Shown: one piece after another, positions 42,398-51,485 of the stretch
How the letters are laid out: every line of letters begins with the position of its first letter
Position numbering within the stretch: the first letter of the stretch is position 1
DNA from: Arthrobacter sp. zg-Y1171
GTDB taxonomy: Bacteria; Actinomycetota; Actinomycetes; Actinomycetales; Micrococcaceae
NCBI RefSeq assembly: GCF_025244845.1
Contig: NZ_CP104264.1
Coordinates: 1,116,001 to 1,180,000 of the forward strand
Direction: 5' to 3'
DNA: 64,000 bases
Translations under genes and position numbers: made by a program
The notes under the pieces: generated by a model
The model's input: the letters and a program-made list of their open reading frames with translations, nothing else
Told to the model about the DNA's origin: nothing
Database searches by the model: none

Positions 42398-45307
42398 GTG
42401 GCCAAGGTCCGCGTACACGAGCTTGCTAAAGAGCTCGGCATTACCTCGAAGGATGCAGTTGCAAAACTGCAGGAACTGGGCGAATTCGTCCGTTCCGCCT
42501 CATCAACTATTGAGGCCCCGGTAGTCAAGAAACTTCGAGGCGCCTTCCCGGCGTCTGAAAACAAGGCTGCTGCTTCCCCGGCAGCCCCCGCCAAGGCTGA
42601 CGCTTCCGCGTCCAAGCCTTCGGCCCCGTCCCCCAAGCCCGGCTCCGCGAAGCCTGCCCCGGCAGCTCCCGCAGCAGAGCAGCCCGCCGCTCCGGCACCG
42701 GCAGCTCCCGCTGAGGCCGCTCCGGCACCGGCAGCGCCGGCTGCACCCGCAGCCGAGGCTCCGGCAGCACCGGCTCCCGCCGCGGAACCCGCTGCACCCG
42801 AAGCCGGCAAGGAAGACGCCGCCAAGGCATCCGCCTCTTCGGCACCCCGCCCCGGCGCACCCCGCCCGGGCGGTGGCGGACCCCGCCCCGGCAACAACCC
42901 GTTTGCGCCTTCCCAGGGCATGCCGCGTCCGCGTGGCCGCGGCGACGGCGAACGGGGTACCGGCGCACCGCGTCCGGGCAACAACCCCTTCGCTACCTCG
43001 CAGGGCATGCCGCGTCCGGGTGGACGCCGCGATGAGGCCGAACGTCCCGGTACGCCGGGTGCCGCAGGCCCCCGTCCCGCAGCCGGTGCAGGTGGACCCC
43101 GTCCCGGCGCACCGCGTCCGGGTGCTCCGCGCCCCGGCGCTCCCCGTCCCGGCGCACCGCGTCCGGGCACCCCCCGTCCGGCAGGAGCAGGCGCCGGCGG
43201 CGCACGCCCCACACCGGGCATGATGCCCAACCGCACTGAACGTCCCGCAGCTCCGGGCCGTCCCGGTGCAGGCGGCGGACCCCGCCGCGGACCGGGCGGA
43301 GCCCCGGGTACCGGCGGCGGCGGCGCCCCGGTTGGCGGCGGCTTCGGCAAGGGCGGCCGCGGACGCGGCGGCACTGCCGGTGCTTTCGGCAAGGGCGGCG
43401 CAGGACGCGGCAAGCAGCGCAAGTCGAAGCGGGCCAAGCGGCAGGAACTGGAGCAGATGTCTGCTCCGTCGCTGGGTGGCGTTTCGGTACCCCGCGGCGA
43501 CGGCAACACCGTTGTCCGTCTGCGCCGCGGTGCGTCCATCACGGACTTCGCCGACAAGATTGAGGCCAACCCCGCAGCACTGGTGACCGTACTGTTCCAC
43601 CTCGGTGAAATGGCAACGGCCACGCAGTCCCTGGACGAAGAGACGTTCGGCGTACTGGGTACGGAGCTGGGCTACAAGATCCAGGTTGTCTCGCCGGAAG
43701 ACGAAGAGCGCGAACTGCTGAGCACGTTCGACATCGACTTCGAGGCAGAACTGGAAGCCGAAGGCGACGACCAGCTTGAGGCACGTCCTCCGGTAGTCAC
43801 CGTCATGGGTCACGTTGACCACGGTAAGACCCGCCTGCTGGACGCCATCCGCAACTCGAACGTTGTGGAAGGCGAACACGGCGGTATCACCCAGCACATC
43901 GGTGCCTACCAGATCGCCTTCGATCACGAGGGCATCGAGCGGGCCGTCACCTTCATTGATACTCCGGGCCACGAGGCGTTTACCGCCATGCGTGCCCGTG
44001 GTGCCAAGGTCACCGACATTGCGGTCCTGGTTGTTGCAGCCGACGACGGCGTTATGCCGCAGACGGTGGAAGCACTCAACCACGCACAGGCAGCCAACGT
44101 GCCGATCGTGGTCGCAGTGAACAAGATCGACAAGGAAGGCGCCAACCCGGAGAAGGTCCGCGGCCAGCTGACCGAATACGGACTGGTTCCCGAAGAATAC
44201 GGTGGCGACACCATGTTCGTGGAGGTCTCTGCCCGCCAGAACCTCAACATCGACGCCCTGCTCGAGGCCGTTCTGCTTACCGCAGATGCTGCCCTGGACA
44301 TGCGCGCCAACCCGAACAAGGACGCCCGCGGTATCGCGATCGAAGCCAACCTGGACAAGGGCCGCGGTGCAGTAGCAACTGTGCTGGTCCAGTCCGGAAC
44401 GCTGAAGGTCGGCGACACCATCGTGGCGGGTACGGCCCACGGCCGTGTCCGTGCCATGTTCGACGAGAACGGCGACAACGTCACCGAAGCCGGACCCTCG
44501 CGTCCGGTCCAGGTGCTCGGCCTGTCCAACGTTCCCCGCGCCGGCGACACGTTCTTCGTTACCGACGACGAGCGCACCGCCCGCCAGATCGCTGAAAAGC
44601 GTGAGGCTGCGGACCGCAACGCCGCACTGGCCAAGCGCCGCAAGCGCATCAGCCTCGAGGACTTCGACCAGGCCGTTGCTGACGGCAAGGTCGACACCCT
44701 CAACCTCATCCTCAAGGGTGACGTTTCCGGTGCAGTCGAAGCCCTGGAAGACTCGCTGCTCAAGATCGACGTCGGCGAAGGCGTGCAGCTGCGCGTCATC
44801 CACCGCGGCGTCGGTGCCATCACGCAGAACGACGTCAACCTGGCGACGGTGGACAACGCCGTCATCATCGGCTTCAACGTCAAGCCGGCCGAGCGCGTTG
44901 CCGACCTGGCAGAGCGCGAAGGCGTGGACATGCGCTTCTACTCCGTCATCTACGCAGCAATCGATGACATTGAGCTCGCACTCAAGGGCATGCTCAAGCC
45001 CGAGTACGAGGAAGTCCAGCTCGGCACCGCCGAGGTCCGCGAAGTCTTCCGTTCTTCCAAGTTCGGAAACATCGCCGGCTCGATCGTCCGCTCCGGTGTT
45101 ATCCGCCGCAACGCCAAGGCACGGGTCACCCGCGACGGCAAGCTCATCGGTGACAACCTCACCGTGGACTCGCTCAAGCGGTTCAAGGACGACGCCACTG
45201 AGGTCCGGACGGACTTCGAATGTGGTATCGGCCTGGGCTCGTTCAACGACGTGCGCGAAGGCGACATCATCGAGACCTTCGAGATGCGCGAGAAGCCGCG
45301 CGTCTAA
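42398..45307 (+). CDS. infB: Translation initiation factor IF-2
   Basis: GTPase that brings initiator tRNA to the 30S subunit. The 969-residue protein has an N-terminal IF2_N helix bundle ([19 protein letters not shown], 2-20), a very long low-complexity part (about 48-350) rich in Ala/Pro and then in repeats of PRPGAPRPG type, a second IF2_N-like region ([16 protein letters not shown]), and the G domain from GHVDHGKT (about 470) with DTPGHEAF and NKIDKEG, followed by beta-barrel and C1/C2 domains. GTG 42398 with AGGAGA upstream. The repeat-rich linker is probably disordered and prone to length change. Confidence 0.96.
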   Translation: MAKVRVHELAKELGITSKDAVAKLQELGEFVRSASSTIEAPVVKKLRGAFPASENKAAASPAAPAKADASASKPSAPSPKPGSAKPAPAAPAAEQPAAPAPAAPAEAAPAPAAPAAPAAEAPAAPAPAAEPAAPEAGKEDAAKASASSAPRPGAPRPGGGGPRPGNNPFAPSQGMPRPRGRGDGERGTGAPRPGNNPFATSQGMPRPGGRRDEAERPGTPGAAGPRPAAGAGGPRPGAPRPGAPRPGAPRPGAPRPGTPRPAGAGAGGARPTPGMMPNRTERPAAPGRPGAGGGPRRGPGGAPGTGGGGAPVGGGFGKGGRGRGGTAGAFGKGGAGRGKQRKSKRAKRQELEQMSAPSLGGVSVPRGDGNTVVRLRRGASITDFADKIEANPAALVTVLFHLGEMATATQSLDEETFGVLGTELGYKIQVVSPEDEERELLSTFDIDFEAELEAEGDDQLEARPPVVTVMGHVDHGKTRLLDAIRNSNVVEGEHGGITQHIGAYQIAFDHEGIERAVTFIDTPGHEAFTAMRARGAKVTDIAVLVVAADDGVMPQTVEALNHAQAANVPIVVAVNKIDKEGANPEKVRGQLTEYGLVPEEYGGDTMFVEVSARQNLNIDALLEAVLLTADAALDMRANPNKDARGIAIEANLDKGRGAVATVLVQSGTLKVGDTIVAGTAHGRVRAMFDENGDNVTEAGPSRPVQVLGLSNVPRAGDTFFVTDDERTARQIAEKREAADRNAALAKRRKRISLEDFDQAVADGKVDTLNLILKGDVSGAVEALEDSLLKIDVGEGVQLRVIHRGVGAITQNDVNLATVDNAVIIGFNVKPAERVADLAEREGVDMRFYSVIYAAIDDIELALKGMLKPEYEEVQLGTAEVREVFRSSKFGNIAGSIVRSGVIRRNAKARVTRDGKLIGDNLTVDSLKRFKDDATEVRTDFECGIGLGSFNDVREGDIIETFEMREKPRV

Positions 45308-45379
45308 TCCGTGGCCGCAGGCCGCCGGGTCTCCCGGCGGCCTGCGGATACATGTTTCCAGTCTTAGTAAGGAGAGGTA

Positions 45380-45853
45380 ATGGCAGATCCAGCACGCGCT
45401 GCGAAACTCGCTGACCGTATCAAGGTAGTAGTTGCCCAGGCGCTCGAGCGGCGGATCAAGGATCCCCGGCTGGGATTCGTGACCATCACCGATGCACGGG
45501 TCACCAATGATCTGCAGCACGCCACTTTGTACTACACGGTCTTCGGCGACGAAGAGCAGCAGGCAGATACCAAGGCAGCCCTGGAATCCGCACGCGGAAT
45601 CCTGCGCGCCGAGGTGGGCAAGAACATCACTGTCCGCCTGACCCCCACGCTTGAATTCGTTGCCGACGAGATCCCGGTTAACGCCGGCCACCTCGAGGAA
45701 CTGATCCGGGCAGCCAAGCAGCGCGACGCCGAACTGGCAGCGCTCAAGGAAGGTGCCAGCTACGCAGGCGACGCCGATCCGTACCGCAAGGACGAAGAGG
45801 ACTTCGACGAAGGCCTCGAATCCGATGCTCCGGTCGACTCGGACGCGAAGTAG
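45380..45853 (+). CDS. rbfA: Ribosome-binding factor A
   Basis: 30S maturation factor that binds near the 16S rRNA 5' end. The 157-residue protein: ARAAKLADRIKVVVAQALERRIKDPRLGFVTITDARVTNDLQHATLYYTVFG contains the KDPRLGFVTIT and D-x-x-H/A-x-(V/L)Y signatures (about 30-60), then EFVADEIPVNAGHLEELI. The last 35 residues are acidic and probably flexible. Ribosome site AAGGAGAGG precedes ATG 45380. A strong bidirectional terminator follows. Confidence 0.94.
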   Translation: MADPARAAKLADRIKVVVAQALERRIKDPRLGFVTITDARVTNDLQHATLYYTVFGDEEQQADTKAALESARGILRAEVGKNITVRLTPTLEFVADEIPVNAGHLEELIRAAKQRDAELAALKEGASYAGDADPYRKDEEDFDEGLESDAPVDSDAK

Positions 45854-45866
45854 GTCCTAGACCCTC

Positions 45867-45907
45867 AAAAAGGGAGCGGTTCCGTTTTACGGGGCCGCTC
45901 CCTTTTT
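45867..45907. terminator. Bidirectional intrinsic terminator after rbfA
   Basis: AAAAAGGGAGCGG (45867-45879) is the exact inverted repeat of CCGCTCCCTTTTT (45895-45907). A-run on one side and T-run on the other terminate both rbfA and the convergent aminotransferase gene. Confidence 0.92.
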
Positions 45908-45926
45908 GCTGCCCAACCTGCCTTAC

Positions 45927-45967
45927 GCAGCCTCAACCTCGCGCAGCCTCAACTACACACAGCCTCA
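45927..45967. repeat. Short GCAGCCTCA repeats
   Basis: GCAGCCTCAAC at 45927 and 45943, and CAGCCTCA at 45960, about 16 bp apart, between the terminator and the 3' end of the aminotransferase gene, reaching its stop codon region. Small degenerate tandem repeat. Confidence 0.6.
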
Positions 45968-47110
45968 GGGCTCCGGCAGCCGGCTCACGCCTTCCAGCAG
46001 CTCCGCGCGGTCCCCGCACAGCGCAATCCTGATCCAGCCCTCGCCGATGGATCCGAACGCAGTACCCGGGGCTACGGCGACGCCGTGCTCGTCCAGGAAG
46101 CGGAGGGCCCAGTCCCGGACGTTTCCTCCGGTCGCATGGGAGACGTCCGCCCAGAGGTAGAAGGCGCCGCGTGCCTCGAGATACCGGATTCCCTTCCCGG
46201 CAAGGACGGAGCAGGCGGCATCCCGGTTGGCCCGGTAATGCGCGGAGGCCATGTCTACGTAGTCCTGCGGCCCGGTGAGTGCGGCCAGGGCCGCATACTG
46301 CGAGGGGGAGGCCACACAGGACACGATGGACTCCATGACCGTGCTCAGGACCGGTTCCAGTCCCTCGGGCAGCACCAGCGCACCGATGCGCAGGCCGGTC
46401 AGGCCGTAGGTCTTGGACAGGGTGAGGGAAGTGATCACGCGTTCCCCGGCGTCGCCGTCGAACGCCAGGGGGCTCACATGCGGCACATCGAAGGTGAACG
46501 CCTCGTAACACTCGTCCGAAAGAATCCACAGGTCGTGCCGCCGCGCCAGCTCCACCAGCGCACGGGTCAGTTCCCCGCTGAACACGGCCCCCAGCGGGTT
46601 GGACGGGGAATTCAGCAGCAGCACCCGCGTGCGCGGCGTGAGCAGGGCTTCGATGTCTTCGATCCTCGGCTGGAACCCGTGCTCCGGATACAGGGGATAC
46701 GCCACCGGCACTGCGTGCAGGAGTTCGGCGGTCATCGCGAACGTCGGGTATCCCGGGTTCGGCACCAGGATCTCGTCTCCGGCGTCCAGGAGCAGGCTTA
46801 TGGCCAAATGCAGGCCCTGCTGCGCCCCCGACGTAACGAAGACGCGCTCAGCGCTGATCTCTTTCCCGCAGGCGGCACCCGCATGCCGGGCGAAGGCGGA
46901 GCGCAGGGGAGCGATCCCCGCATTGGGGGTGTAACCGGTTTCATCCCGGTCCAGCGTGGCCCGGGCGGCGTCGAGGATATGCCCCGGGGTGGGGAAGCCG
47001 GGCTCGCCGATGCTCAGGACAATCGCATCCGGCTTCGCCCAGGCGGCCTGGGTGATTTGGCGGATCTGGTTGGCCGGGACTTTCCGGACGTGGGGTGAGA
47101 GCTGTGCCAT
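45965..47110 (-). CDS. PLP-dependent aminotransferase, class I/II
   Basis: A 381-residue fold-type I aminotransferase. VFVTSGAQQGLHLAISLLL (about 89-107, PLP phosphate region), NSPSNPLGAVF (about 165-175), DECYEAFTF (about 199-207) and the Schiff-base lysine in TLSKTYGLTGLRIG (around 230-243). It resembles aspartate/aromatic or YbdL-like aminotransferases; amino donor and acceptor cannot be chosen from sequence. ATG 47110 has TAGCAT 6 bases upstream, compatible with a leaderless transcript. It is divergent from truB. Confidence 0.9.
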   Translation of the reverse strand: MAQLSPHVRKVPANQIRQITQAAWAKPDAIVLSIGEPGFPTPGHILDAARATLDRDETGYTPNAGIAPLRSAFARHAGAACGKEISAERVFVTSGAQQGLHLAISLLLDAGDEILVPNPGYPTFAMTAELLHAVPVAYPLYPEHGFQPRIEDIEALLTPRTRVLLLNSPSNPLGAVFSGELTRALVELARRHDLWILSDECYEAFTFDVPHVSPLAFDGDAGERVITSLTLSKTYGLTGLRIGALVLPEGLEPVLSTVMESIVSCVASPSQYAALAALTGPQDYVDMASAHYRANRDAACSVLAGKGIRYLEARGAFYLWADVSHATGGNVRDWALRFLDEHGVAVAPGTAFGSIGEGWIRIALCGDRAELLEGVSRLPEP

Positions 47111-47186
47111 ATCCGAATGCTATCCCCGCCTGCGGGCGGCCGTGGTGCGGAACGGACGCCGGTCGCCGCAACATATACTGAAAGGC

Positions 47187-48095
47187 GTGAATTCAGGGCA
47201 GGTCCGTTCAGGACTGATTATTGTGGACAAGCCGCAGGGATGGACGAGCCATGACGTGGTCGGACGCCTGCGGAGGCTGGCGGGCACCCGGAAGGTCGGA
47301 CACGCGGGCACCCTGGATCCGATGGCCACCGGCGTGCTGGTGGTCGGCATCAACAAGGCCACGCGCCTGCTGACCTACATTGTCGGCACCACCAAGACCT
47401 ACGAAGCGACCATCCGGCTCGGCCAGTCGACCGTCACGGACGACGCCGAGGGCGAAGTCACGGCCGAAACCATTGCCGCCGCCGTGACGGACGAGGAAAT
47501 CCGGGCTGCGGTGGCGAACCTGACGGGTGACATCCAGCAGGTCCCGAGCAGCGTCAGCGCGATCAAGGTCAACGGGGAACGTTCCTACGCAAAGGTCCGC
47601 GCCGGCGGCGAAGTGAACCTGCCCGCGCGGCCGGTTACCGTCTCCCGGTTCGAGGTCCACGCCATCCGGCGCGAGAACGGCGGGCGGCTGCGCGACGTCG
47701 ACGTCACCGTCGACTGCTCCTCCGGCACCTACATCCGCGCCCTCGCCCGTGACCTCGGTGCCGCGCTCGGCGTCGGCGGGCACCTGACCGCGCTGCGCCG
47801 CACGTGCGTGGGACCGTTCAGCCTGGACCAGGCCTCCACCCTCGAGGAACTGGCCGAGGACCTGCGGGTCCTGGACCTCGACGACGCCGCCGCCGACCTC
47901 TTCCCGGTACGCCGCCTGTCCGCAGCCGAAGCCGAGGACCTCTCGCACGGCCGCCGGATCAGCGCCACCGGCACCGGACAGCCGGGGCCGGTCGCGGCCA
48001 TCGATCCGGACGGCCGGGCGGTGGGACTGCTCGAGGACAAGGGTGAGCAGGCGAAGGCACTGCTGGTCTTCACACCCGGAAACGAGAAGGCGTAA
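47187..48095 (+). CDS. truB: tRNA pseudouridine(55) synthase
   Basis: Makes pseudouridine 55 in the T loop of tRNAs. The 302-residue protein has LIIVDKPQGWTSHDVVGRLRR (10-30) and the catalytic motif GHAGTLDPMATGVL with D44, then YEATIRLGQSTVTDD and the CSSGTYIRALARDLG segment (about 180-194). GTG 47187 is chosen; TATACT lies 7 bases upstream, suggesting a leaderless transcript starting at the GTG. It precedes, without gap, two small membrane protein genes. Confidence 0.95.
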   Translation: MNSGQVRSGLIIVDKPQGWTSHDVVGRLRRLAGTRKVGHAGTLDPMATGVLVVGINKATRLLTYIVGTTKTYEATIRLGQSTVTDDAEGEVTAETIAAAVTDEEIRAAVANLTGDIQQVPSSVSAIKVNGERSYAKVRAGGEVNLPARPVTVSRFEVHAIRRENGGRLRDVDVTVDCSSGTYIRALARDLGAALGVGGHLTALRRTCVGPFSLDQASTLEELAEDLRVLDLDDAAADLFPVRRLSAAEAEDLSHGRRISATGTGQPGPVAAIDPDGRAVGLLEDKGEQAKALLVFTPGNEKA

Positions 48096-48464
48096 ATGGA
48101 CCCGCTGTTCCTCGTTGGTTCCCTCGTCTGCCTGGTGTCCGTGGTGCTGTGCATCGGTGCCGCCGTCCTGAAGCAGGGACCGAACGACCTCACCATCCTG
48201 TCTGCGGCCGCCGTCGAACTCTTCCTGCTGGTCTACGGCGCCGCTTCCCTGATCCGCCTCGCCGGAGGGGAAGGGATCGCCGGCGAAGCCTGGGAGTTCT
48301 GGGGCTATCTGCTGACCGCGCTGGTCATCCCGGTCGGTGCGGTCTGGTGGTCGCTCCTGGACCGCAGCCGCTGGAGCAACATCGTGCTTTCCGCCGTGGG
48401 AATCACCGTATTTGTCATGCTGTTCCGGATGGAACAGATCTGGGACGGAGCAACACTTCTATGA
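48096..48464 (+). CDS. Small integral membrane protein downstream of truB
   Basis: A 122-residue protein with four hydrophobic segments (about 4-24, 33-52, 68-88, 93-113) and an LLDRSRWSN loop between the last two. No recognisable enzyme motif. ATG 48096 follows the truB TAA directly, and the stop overlaps the next start (ATGA), so it belongs to the truB transcript. Actinobacterial genomes often carry such a membrane protein here, but the function is unknown. Confidence 0.78.
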   Translation: MDPLFLVGSLVCLVSVVLCIGAAVLKQGPNDLTILSAAAVELFLLVYGAASLIRLAGGEGIAGEAWEFWGYLLTALVIPVGAVWWSLLDRSRWSNIVLSAVGITVFVMLFRMEQIWDGATLL

Positions 48465-48910
48465 ACCGCAGCATAAATCCCGACGACGCCGAGTCGGCGG
48501 ACATGTCCGCTCCGGCGGCCCGCAACGCTGGACCCGGCCGCCTGCTGGTAGCCGTTTACGCGATTTTCGCCCTGGCGGCGTCGGCCCGCGCTGCGTTCCA
48601 GATCCTCACCAAGTTCGAGCATGCGCCGCTGGCCTACCTGCTGTCCGCTTTTGCCGCCCTGGTCTACATCGTGGCGACCGTCGGCCTGGCCCGCTCCGGC
48701 GCCACGGCCTATCGGATCTCCGTGGCGGCAGTGGGCGTGGAAATGGTCGGGGTGCTGGCCGTCGGCGTCTTCGGCCTGATCGATCCGGCCGCACTGCCCG
48801 AGGACACGGTCTGGTCCGGCTTTGGCAGCGGTTACGGGTATGTGCCGCTGATCCTGCCGATGATCGGGTTGTGGTGGCTTTACCGGCACCGCGCAGACGC
48901 GCGCCGATGA
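48461..48910 (+). CDS. Small integral membrane protein, second of pair
   Basis: A 149-residue protein: polar N-terminus of about 25 residues, then four hydrophobic segments (about 28-46, 53-72, 80-104, 122-140) ending in WWLYRHRADARR. Contains LLVAVYAIFALAASARAAFQ and YLLSAFAALVYIVATVGLA, typical of actinobacterial conserved membrane proteins of unknown function. ATG 48461 overlaps the previous stop by 4 bases; ATG 48503 is an alternative. Confidence 0.75.
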   Translation: MNRSINPDDAESADMSAPAARNAGPGRLLVAVYAIFALAASARAAFQILTKFEHAPLAYLLSAFAALVYIVATVGLARSGATAYRISVAAVGVEMVGVLAVGVFGLIDPAALPEDTVWSGFGSGYGYVPLILPMIGLWWLYRHRADARR

Positions 48911-48993
48911 AATAAGTATGCTTACCTAATTCGCGCGGGTGCGTGAGACGATGGCAGGAACAACTTCAGTTCCAACTCCGTCAAAGGGGAGCC

Positions 48994-49656
48994 ATGAGCA
49001 ACGCAGCGCCGACACCGGGCGACCGGAACAGCCCCACGGGCACGGACGGCCCGGGAAACCAGGCACCGAAGGCGCCGGGGACATCGACGCCGGGGACATC
49101 AACACCGGGCGTGCCCGCGTCTGACGCCTCGACCCGCCGGGAGCGGTCCGGCAAGCCGGGCAGGGCAGCAAAGCAGCCCAAGGCTGCCAAGCCCTACAAG
49201 AGCAGTGACGACTGGGGTGTTTTCCGCGCCGTCGTCATCGGGGTGGGCATTCTCGTGGCCGGGTTCGGCCTCTATAACCTCATCACCGGCACGGCAGGCC
49301 TGCCGGACAGTTCCGGGGGAGAGGTCGATCCGACCCTCGAGAGCCAGTACCGGTTCTTCGCCGCCATGATGGTGGGCGTAGGTGCGGCGTTCGTGGCCAT
49401 TGCCGTGAAATTCCAGTGGGCGAACATGCTCTGGCTCGTCTGCCTGATGGTGTTCCTGGGCGGCATCGGCCGGGTGCTTTCCTGGGCCTTCTCCGGAACC
49501 CCGCATTTCACCTTCATTGTGTTGATGATCGTTGAGCTGGCTTTCCCGCCGGCGCTGCTGGTCTGGCACCGGTTCATCGCCAAGACCTCCGACCTGCGCC
49601 GCGAATACAGCCAGCAGGCCGGAGGAGATGCCGGGATTGCGGGCGGTTCCCGGTAA
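48994..49656 (+). CDS. DUF4345 domain membrane protein
   Basis: A 220-residue protein. The first 70 residues are a polar Pro/Thr/Lys-rich tail (repeats of PGTST). Four hydrophobic segments follow (about 78-100, 125-143, 147-165, 172-192). The segment FFAAMMVGVGAAFVAIAVKFQWANMLWL followed by FLGGIGRVLSWAFSGTPH matches the DUF4345 family pattern (GGxGRxxS). Unknown function. ATG 48994, with GGGGAG upstream. A possible iron-box-like half site lies about 70 bases upstream. Confidence 0.78.
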   Translation: MSNAAPTPGDRNSPTGTDGPGNQAPKAPGTSTPGTSTPGVPASDASTRRERSGKPGRAAKQPKAAKPYKSSDDWGVFRAVVIGVGILVAGFGLYNLITGTAGLPDSSGGEVDPTLESQYRFFAAMMVGVGAAFVAIAVKFQWANMLWLVCLMVFLGGIGRVLSWAFSGTPHFTFIVLMIVELAFPPALLVWHRFIAKTSDLRREYSQQAGGDAGIAGGSR

Positions 49657-49762
49657 TCGGCGCAGATCGGACATAATGGATAGGTCCCGGCGCGGCGAAA
49701 GCCGCCCGGAAACCTGGACCAGCCGTTCGACCGGCGCTGGAAAATGCTGTTAAGGAGCCTGT

Positions 49763-50746
49763 GTGTACTACTGGAATGACCTGGCGGAAATACCCGCCGA
49801 TATTGGTCCGACAGTAATCACCATCGGCAACTTCGACGGGGTGCACCTGGGCCACCAGCATGTGCTCAACCGCCTGGTCAAGGTGGCCCGCGCCCAGGAT
49901 GCCGCCGCCGTCGCCATCTCCTTTGATCCCCATCCGGCGCAGGTGCACCGGCCCGAGAGCGCACCCGAACTGATCATGGGCCTCGTGGACCGGGTGCAGG
50001 CGCTGGCGGATACCGGGCTGGACGGCCTGCTGATGATGCATTACACGCTGGATCTGGCGTCCCTGACCGCCGAGGAATTTGTCCGCACGGTCCTGGTCGA
50101 GGCGCTCCACGTCAAGACAGTCGTCATCGGCCACGACGTCCGCTTCGGACGGGGCAATGCAGGAGACCTGGACACCATGCGCGGACTCGGCCGCGAGCTT
50201 GGGTTCGACGTGGAAGCGGTGGAGGATTTCGGTGCCCTTCCGGACGGACCGGACTCCGGCCGGCGCTGTTCCTCCACCTGGATCCGCGAGGCACTGCGGG
50301 AAGGTGATGTCCGAACCGCTGCCCGCCTGCTGGGACGCACCCACCGGATGCGCGGCGAAGTGGTGCACGGGGCGGCACGCGGCCGCGAACTGGGTTTCCC
50401 CACCGCCAACCTCGCCCCGGAATCCTCAGGCCTTATCCCCGCCGACGGCATCTACGCCGGCTGGCTGGTGGACGAGGCCGGCGCCCGGTGGCCCGCCGCC
50501 GTGTCGGTGGGATCCAATCCCACCTTCGAGGGTGTGAGCCGCCAGGTGGAAGCCCACGTCATCGACCGTCCGGCCGAAGAGGTGGAGGACTTCAACCTGT
50601 ACGGCCAGCACGTGGTGGTGGAATTCGTGGACCGGCTGCGGGGCATGGTGGCGTACACCGGGCCCGACGCGCTGGTCGCCCAGATGCGACTCGACGTCGA
50701 ACGCACCCGCGAGGTCCTTTCGACAGAAAGCGGCCCGGGCAGGTAA
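49763..50746 (+). CDS. ribF: Bifunctional riboflavin kinase / FAD synthetase
   Basis: Makes FMN from riboflavin, then FAD. The 327-residue protein has the N-terminal nucleotidyltransferase domain (about 15-180) with NFDGVHLGHQ (23-32) and the STWIREAL motif near 173, then the riboflavin kinase domain (about 190-320) with RMRGEVVHGAARGRELGFPTANL and IYAGWLV. Start is GTG 49763 with AAGGAG upstream. The order truB-ribF-rpsO-pnp is conserved in bacteria. Length and motifs are normal. Confidence 0.95.
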   Translation: MYYWNDLAEIPADIGPTVITIGNFDGVHLGHQHVLNRLVKVARAQDAAAVAISFDPHPAQVHRPESAPELIMGLVDRVQALADTGLDGLLMMHYTLDLASLTAEEFVRTVLVEALHVKTVVIGHDVRFGRGNAGDLDTMRGLGRELGFDVEAVEDFGALPDGPDSGRRCSSTWIREALREGDVRTAARLLGRTHRMRGEVVHGAARGRELGFPTANLAPESSGLIPADGIYAGWLVDEAGARWPAAVSVGSNPTFEGVSRQVEAHVIDRPAEEVEDFNLYGQHVVVEFVDRLRGMVAYTGPDALVAQMRLDVERTREVLSTESGPGR

Positions 50747-50878
50747 ACTGGTTTCAAATTCGGCTGCGGTCCGTGGCGGCTGAATTTCTTTATGTTCCGG
50801 GGCTGACGCCCCAGGGCAGGAAGATTCCCGGCAGCGAAGTGCTGACTCGGGCCTCACGGCACAACTCTAGGAGTTACA

Positions 50879-51148
50879 TTGGCACTCGATCCCGCCGTCA
50901 AGCAGGAGATCATTCGGGAATTCGCTCGCGCTGAAGGGGACACCGGTTCCCCCGAGGTTCAGGTTGCTGTGCTTTCACGGCGCATCCTCGACCTGACCGA
51001 GCACCTGAAGACCCACAAGCATGACCACCACACCCGCCGCGGCCTGATGGCCCTGGTTGGTCGTCGTCGTCGCATGCTTAGCTACCTGCGCGAGACCGAC
51101 ATCGCCCGCTACCGTGCGCTCATTGAGCGTCTCGGCCTGCGTCGATAG
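50879..51148 (+). CDS. rpsO: 30S ribosomal protein S15
   Basis: Binds 16S rRNA in the central domain early in assembly. The 89-residue protein is complete: [35 protein letters not shown] and the signature [28 protein letters not shown] (about 40-67). The start codon is TTG 50879, unusual for a highly expressed ribosomal protein; TAGGAG lies at the right distance. The 132-base leader contains a GGGGC/GCCCC hairpin (50799-50812) and an AAATTC/GAATTT inverted pair (50756, 50782), possibly for S15 autoregulation. Confidence 0.96.
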   Translation: MALDPAVKQEIIREFARAEGDTGSPEVQVAVLSRRILDLTEHLKTHKHDHHTRRGLMALVGRRRRMLSYLRETDIARYRALIERLGLRR

Positions 51149-51156
51149 TCTTTGTG

Positions 51157-51195
51157 AAAGGCGGCACCTGTGCACTGCACGGGGAGCCGCCTTTT
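51157..51195 (+). terminator. Attenuator-like terminator between rpsO and pnp
   Basis: AAAGGCGGC (51157-51165) pairs with GCCGCCTTTT (51186-51195), enclosing GTGCACTGCAC. It ends in TTTT and is 9 bases after the rpsO stop, so it can reduce read-through into pnp. Confidence 0.75.
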
Positions 51196-51245
51196 GCGCA
51201 GGCAGGCATGGACACCGGGAAAGCCGGAAGCGCACCTGTCTGATT

Positions 51246-51269
51246 CCGGTCCCCCTCGAAGGGGACCGG
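51246..51269 (+). other. Stable hairpin in the pnp leader
   Basis: CCGGTCCCC (51246-51254), loop CTCGAA, GGGGACCGG (51261-51269). It is in the 337-base rpsO-pnp interval. In enterobacteria a leader hairpin cut by RNase III mediates pnp autoregulation; a similar role here is inferred. I see nothing else certain in 51270-51470. Confidence 0.5.
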
Positions 51270-51485
51270 CGAAGGTAGTTCAGCTGTAAAAGAAGCACCA
51301 GCAAACATCACAGGAGTCAGCCAGCATCGCAGCATTCGCGGTCCTCGGTAGTGGTCTCCGGGAGAATCTGCCCGAGGACCTCGATCGAAGACCGGGTGTT
51401 GAACGTGCGGCCCGTGCCGCGCGGAAAGAAGTTCGATACGGTGCTGGGTGCCTCCGCCCACAGAAGAAACGGAGGTGACTCTCAT

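Noticed and set aside
42503..45691. Long open frame on the minus strand opposite infB
   Set aside because: A 1062-codon frame antisense to infB is a high-GC shadow; its translation lacks domain character and infB is certain.
50747..50878. tRNA-like arm in the rpsO leader (GGTTTCAAATTC)
   Set aside because: No cloverleaf can be formed around it; better explained as part of the leader structure. No tRNA was found anywhere in the window.
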